This document shows, one piece after another, positions 41,401 to 44,026 of a stretch of DNA of 44,026 bases. The first letter of the stretch is position 1. The number at the start of each line of letters is the position of its first letter. The notes under the pieces were generated by a model. The model had not been told where the DNA came from. It did not search any database and saw only the letters and a program-made list of their open reading frames with translations. The position numbers and the translations under genes were made by a program. The DNA is from Deltaproteobacteria bacterium RIFOXYA12_FULL_58_15 (GTDB lineage Bacteria; Myxococcota; XYA12-FULL-58-9): positions 1-44,026 of the forward strand of contig MGST01000147.1 in NCBI GenBank assembly GCA_001798605.1, given 5' to 3'.

Positions 41401-44026
41401 GAAGGTCGCCGTACCGCCGCTTTCTGTCGTATGCCCGGATATGGCGCCCACCGCAAAACCCGCCACGTCGTTGTCGTCATTGATGACTGAGACGTCGTCG
41501 GGATCGAGGCCGCTGTAATTGCCGTCTGAGCTTGTAGCCGCAGCTAAAACAATGGTGTAGCCGACGTCCCCGTCGATCAGGAAATCGTTGACGCCCGTCA
41601 CGGTCACCGTTTGCGCGGTGTTCCAATTGCCACTGGTGAATGTCAAACCGGCAACATTCGGCGTACCCTCAGTCGTATCGGTCGAGGACACGGCAAAGCT
41701 CACATTGTTGGCCGGCTGCGTATCCAGTTGGACCGTGAAAGTCGCCGTCCCCGCTCCTTCTGTGGTGTGACCGCTGATGGCCCCAACCGAGATACCTGCC
41801 ACGTCGTTGTCATCGTTGGTCACCGCGACGTCTGCCGGATTGAAACCGCTGTAGTTGCCGTCCGAGCTCGTCGCTGCCGCGAGCACAATGGAATAGACCA
41901 CCGGGCCGTCGATCTGGAAATCATTGACGCCCGTCACTGTCACCGTTTGCGGCGTATTCCAGTTGCCGCTCGTGAACGTCAAACCACTGACATTGGGCGT
42001 GCCCTCGGTCGTATCATTGGACGAGACGGGAATACTCACATTGTTGGTCGGCTGAGTGTCCAACTGCACCGTGAAGGTCGCTGTGCCGCCTCCCTCCGTT
42101 GTATGGCCGCTGATACTCCCCACGGTCACCCCTGCGACGTCGTTGTCATCGTTGGTCACCGACACATCATTGGGATTCTGATTGTTGTAGTTGGTGTCCG
42201 AGCTGGAAGCCGCGGCGAGAACGATGGTGTACACGACGTTGCCGTCGATCAGTGCATCGTCGACTCCGGTCACCGTTACGGTCTGCGGGGCATTCCAACT
42301 CGAAGTCGTGAAGGTCAATCCTGCAACATTGGGTGTGCCCTCGGTGGTGTCACTGGTGGAAACCGGGATACTCACCGATTGAGTGGGCTGCGAGGTCAAC
42401 TGCACCGTGAAGGTCGCCGTGCCGCCGCTTTCCGTGGTGTGGCCACTGATGGCTCCGACCGTAAAGCTCGCAACATCATTGTCATCGTTGGTCACTGAGA
42501 CGTCACTGGGATCCTTGGTATTGTAGTTGCCATCGGAGCTGGTGGCCGTTCCCAGGGCAATGGTGAAGACAACATTGCCGTCGATCTGGAAGTCATTCAC
42601 ACCCGTGACCGTCACCGTTTGCACGGTATTCCAATTGCCGCTCGTAAACGTCAAGCCCGACACATTGGGAGTGCCTTCCGTCGTATCGCTCGACGACAAC
42701 GCAAAACTCACGTCATGGGTGGGTTGAGAGCTCAAGCGCACCGTGAAGGTCGCCGTGCCACCCCCCTCAGTCGTATGACCACTAATGGCCGATACCGTAA
42801 ACCCTGCCACGTCATTGTCGTTGTTGACGACCGCTACATCCGAGGGGTCTTGATTGTTATAGTTCGGATCGCCGCTTGTTGTGGTCCCGAGCACGATGGT
42901 GTAACCGACGTTGCCGTCAACCATGAAATCATCTACTCCGGTGACCGTCAGCGTCTGCGGCGAATTCCAATTGCCGCCGGTGAAAGTCAGTCCGCTAACA
43001 TTCGGAGTGCCTTCGGTCGTATCTCCGGAGGAGATGGGTACCGATACATCGGCGGTTGGCTGGGAGGCGAGCTGTACGGTAAAGGTGGCTGTGCCTCCGA
43101 CCTCCGTTGTGGCGCCACTGATGCCACTCACCGTGAATACTGCAACATCGTCATCGGTGTTCGTCACCGACACGTCCGCAGGGTTTTTGCCGGTGTAATT
43201 TCCGTCGGCGCTGGACGCCAGTCCCAACACGATATTGAAAGAGATGTCTCCGTCCACCTGCGGGTCATCCACACCCGTAACGGTAACAGTCTGATCCGTA
43301 TTCCAGTTGCCCGCTGTGAAGGTCAAACCAGATGCATTGGGTGTGCCCTCTGTGGTGTCGCTCGTAGATACTGCAAAGCTCACCTCGTTTGTCGGTTGCG
43401 AGGTCAAGCGCACCGTGAAGGTCGCAGAACCCCCACTTTCGCTCGTGTCCCCGCTGATGGCGCTCACTGTGAAACCCGCCGTGTCGTTGTCGACATTGGT
43501 CACCGTCACATCAGCGGGATTCTTACCGGTGTAGTTGCCATCCGAGCTCGAAGCGTTACCGAGGACGATGGAATAGACAATGTTGCCGTCAACCTGGACA
43601 TCATCCACACCCGTGACCGTTACTGTCTGCAGACCGTTCCAGTTCACGCTCGTGAACGTCAGGCCCATGACATTGGCCGTGCCCTCTGTGGTGTCTGAGG
43701 TTCCCACGGTGAAGCTCACGTCGTTGGTCGGCTGGGACGTCAAACGCACCGTGAACGTCGCAAAACCGCCACTCTCACTGGTGTTGCCGCTGATTGCACT
43801 CACCGTAAAGCCCGCCGTATCGTTGTCGACGTTCGTCAACTCTACGTCGGCGGGATTCTTGCCGTTGTAATTGCCGTCCCCACTTACCGCAACACCGAGA
43901 ACGATGTTGTACACGATATTGCCGTCAACCTGGACGTCATCAACACCCGTAACCGTCACCGTCTGCAGGCCATTCCAGTTCGAGCTCGTGAACGTCAGAT
44001 TTGCTTTGTCCGGGGATCCCTCAGTC
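38488..44026 (-). CDS. Giant tandem Calx-beta-like repeat surface protein with lamin-tail domain, N-terminus beyond window
   Basis: At least 1845 residues, open through the end of the window; the N-terminus and any signal peptide are not visible. From the window edge it has one partial and 13 complete 112-residue repeats, each with the core A-G-x-x-V-x-x-ISG, T-T-E-x-GGTATF, SSDTTEGTPN, NWNTxQTVTVTGVxD and NDNDVAG. These resemble Calx-beta and cadherin-like calcium-binding sandwiches. After the repeats come a module with FDCTVDGC (about 39,073-39,445) and a lamin-tail domain (LVINEVVTLPQQDW, EWIEIYNNGSC, DDVWIRLDEP, IIDDVALGT). The same last two modules end the lipoprotein at 28.4 kb. It is extremely rich in Thr, Ser, Asp and Asn and almost free of Lys. 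It is presumably a surface fibre or adhesin. Confidence 0.9.
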   Translation of the reverse strand, partial: TEGSPDKANLTFTSSNWNGLQTVTVTGVDDVQVDGNIVYNIVLGVAVSGDGNYNGKNPADVELTNVDNDTAGFTVSAISGNTSESGGFATFTVRLTSQPTNDVSFTVGTSDTTEGTANVMGLTFTSVNWNGLQTVTVTGVDDVQVDGNIVYSIVLGNASSSDGNYTGKNPADVTVTNVDNDTAGFTVSAISGDTSESGGSATFTVRLTSQPTNEVSFAVSTSDTTEGTPNASGLTFTAGNWNTDQTVTVTGVDDPQVDGDISFNIVLGLASSADGNYTGKNPADVSVTNTDDDVAVFTVSGISGATTEVGGTATFTVQLASQPTADVSVPISSGDTTEGTPNVSGLTFTGGNWNSPQTLTVTGVDDFMVDGNVGYTIVLGTTTSGDPNYNNQDPSDVAVVNNDNDVAGFTVSAISGHTTEGGGTATFTVRLSSQPTHDVSFALSSSDTTEGTPNVSGLTFTSGNWNTVQTVTVTGVNDFQIDGNVVFTIALGTATSSDGNYNTKDPSDVSVTNDDNDVASFTVGAISGHTTESGGTATFTVQLTSQPTQSVSIPVSTSDTTEGTPNVAGLTFTTSSWNAPQTVTVTGVDDALIDGNVVYTIVLAAASSSDTNYNNQNPNDVSVTNDDNDVAGVTVGSISGHTTEGGGTATFTVQLDTQPTNNVSIPVSSNDTTEGTPNVSGLTFTSGNWNTPQTVTVTGVNDFQIDGPVVYSIVLAAATSSDGNYSGFNPADVAVTNDDNDVAGISVGAISGHTTEGAGTATFTVQLDTQPANNVSFAVSSTDTTEGTPNVAGLTFTSGNWNTAQTVTVTGVNDFLIDGDVGYTIVLAAATSSDGNYSGLDPDDVSVINDDNDVAGFAVGAISGHTTESGGTATFTVRLLTQPTDNVNIPVSSNDTTEGTPNVSGLTFTSGNWNTVQTVTVTGVNDAQIDGAVVYSIVLSAATSSDGNYNGLNPDNVSVTNDDNDVAGVTVSAASGNTTEAGTTATFTVVLNTQPTDDVSIPVSSSDTTEGTPDVSGLTFTIGNWNTVQTVTVTGVNDFIIDGPIGYSIVLAGATSLDGNYSGFNPSDVSLTNNDNDAAGFDISSISGPTTESGGTAIFTVDLASQPSAVVSISVSTSDTTEGTPNVAGLTFTTSNWNTAQTVTVTGVNDFTVDGNVVYSIILGAAVSTDGNYSGENPADISVTNNDNDVAGFTMSAISGNTNEGGGTATFTVVLKSQPDDDVSISVSSSDTTEGTPNVSGLTFTSGNWNTTQTVTVTGVDDVQIDHTVGYTILLGAATSTDSDYSGHNPDDVVVANEDNDVASFTVSAVSGDTTEIGGTATFTVKLTSQPTDNVSIPVTSGDTTEGTPNVAGLTFTTGNWNTAQTVTITGVDDVQTDGDITYSILLGVATSTDSDYDGLNPSDVSLDNIDNDAAGFVVSAISGNTTEGGGTATFTVALSTQPSFNVSIPVSSSDTTEGTPNVAGLTFTTANWNTAQTVTVTGVNDTDRDGSVGYTVVLATVTSSDSAYNGQDPADVSVTNVESGTSGVASILAASFAVGYEITIEVTADTDEYANQTAGAGNDTLSVTLSSAPTGDSLTVVLQESTVTAGSFDCTVDGCIVPTASGAASVDSILQVASGDTVTLTYNDAIRATGSSGTSTDNATVNAASCVSLVINEVVTLPQQDWNDSSGGGAAAFSGTAGTGTVGTDDEWIEIYNNGSCAVDLDGTASDGDGYLLHILAGSGYTYEFGVSDGQVLVFSGTSTVDNFQVGDYLIIGDPAGSTSLPDDVWIRLDEPLSAGGIIDDVALGTSRGADNSTSNNAPAGTSSGTSDEAVGRDSSSTDTNVDSSDFGATRKAATMGVAN
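39449..44026 (-). repeat. Tandem 336-bp coding repeats, 13 complete copies plus a partial one
   Basis: The segment encoding DTTEG recurs every 336 bases, for example near 39979, 40315, 40651, 40987, 41323, 41659, 41995, 42331, 42667, 43003, 43339 and 43675. The unit length is strictly kept at 112 codons. Middle copies (about 41.2-42.8 kb, HTTEGGG / HTTESGG type) are more alike than those at the ends, suggesting recent duplication or gene conversion there. Confidence 0.96.

Noticed and set aside
39898-43698. Several plus-strand frames of 160-360 codons opposite the giant repeat gene
   Set aside because: They recur with the 336-base period because the sense repeats do. Their sequences are reverse-complement shadows (for example repeated VTVTVC and GVPSVVS) without a plausible start or function.
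39449-44026. Tandem repeats as a CRISPR array
   Set aside because: The unit is 336 bases, fully in frame, codes for a beta-sandwich domain and has no short identical repeats separated by unique spacers.

Overview
The window looks like chromosomal DNA of a Gram-negative, Deltaproteobacteria-grade predator or social bacterium, most likely Myxococcota. The evidence is a protein with the C-terminal domain of the Myxococcus MXAN_5187 family, two eukaryote-type Ser/Thr kinases, three PilZ proteins fused to other signalling modules, a DUF3857/transglutaminase protein, many lipoprotein signal peptides and giant Ig-like surface proteins. GC content is roughly 55-60 % by eye. The lineage call is an inference. 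No rRNA, tRNA, insertion sequence, integrase or CRISPR array was recognised.

Layout. 1-4.9 kb (minus): a small membrane protein, then a tightly coupled kinase-receiver-receiver-PilZ gene, a transglutaminase-like lipoprotein and hemW (cut by the window edge). 5.1-7.1 kb (plus): a TerB-like protein and a secreted lipase-like hydrolase. 7.1-16.6 kb (minus): a heterodimeric ABC exporter, a type IV pilin-like protein, a PilZ membrane protein and a very large TPR/DUF3857/transglutaminase lipoprotein. 16.7-23.5 kb (plus): an M1 aminopeptidase, the MXAN_5187-like membrane sensor and a Ser/Thr kinase with a PEGA-like tail. 23.5-24.1 kb: an AT-rich gap with no recognisable gene. 24.1-26.6 kb (minus): a lipoprotein built from duplicated units with regularly spaced cysteine pairs. 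26.6-28.3 kb (plus): mutH, a structured intergenic element and a PilZ-receiver protein. 28.4-44.0 kb: two giant Calx-beta/lamin-tail surface proteins and a Cys-rich DNRLRE lipoprotein, interleaved with two paralogous TMTC-like GT-C/TPR membrane proteins.

How the genes may work together. The first two thirds centre on c-di-GMP (PilZ), Ser/Thr phosphorylation, pilin and envelope functions. The last third is the most unusual part. Eukaryotic TMTC proteins, the relatives of the two GT-C/TPR proteins, O-mannosylate cadherin beta-sandwich domains. Here two bacterial relatives sit among genes for Thr/Ser-rich tandem beta-sandwich surface proteins. I propose, as an inference only, that this is a surface-protein O-glycosylation and display locus. 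Other points worth a second look are MutH outside its usual gammaproteobacterial range, the five-fold Cys-pair lipoprotein, and the kinase-receiver-PilZ fusion.
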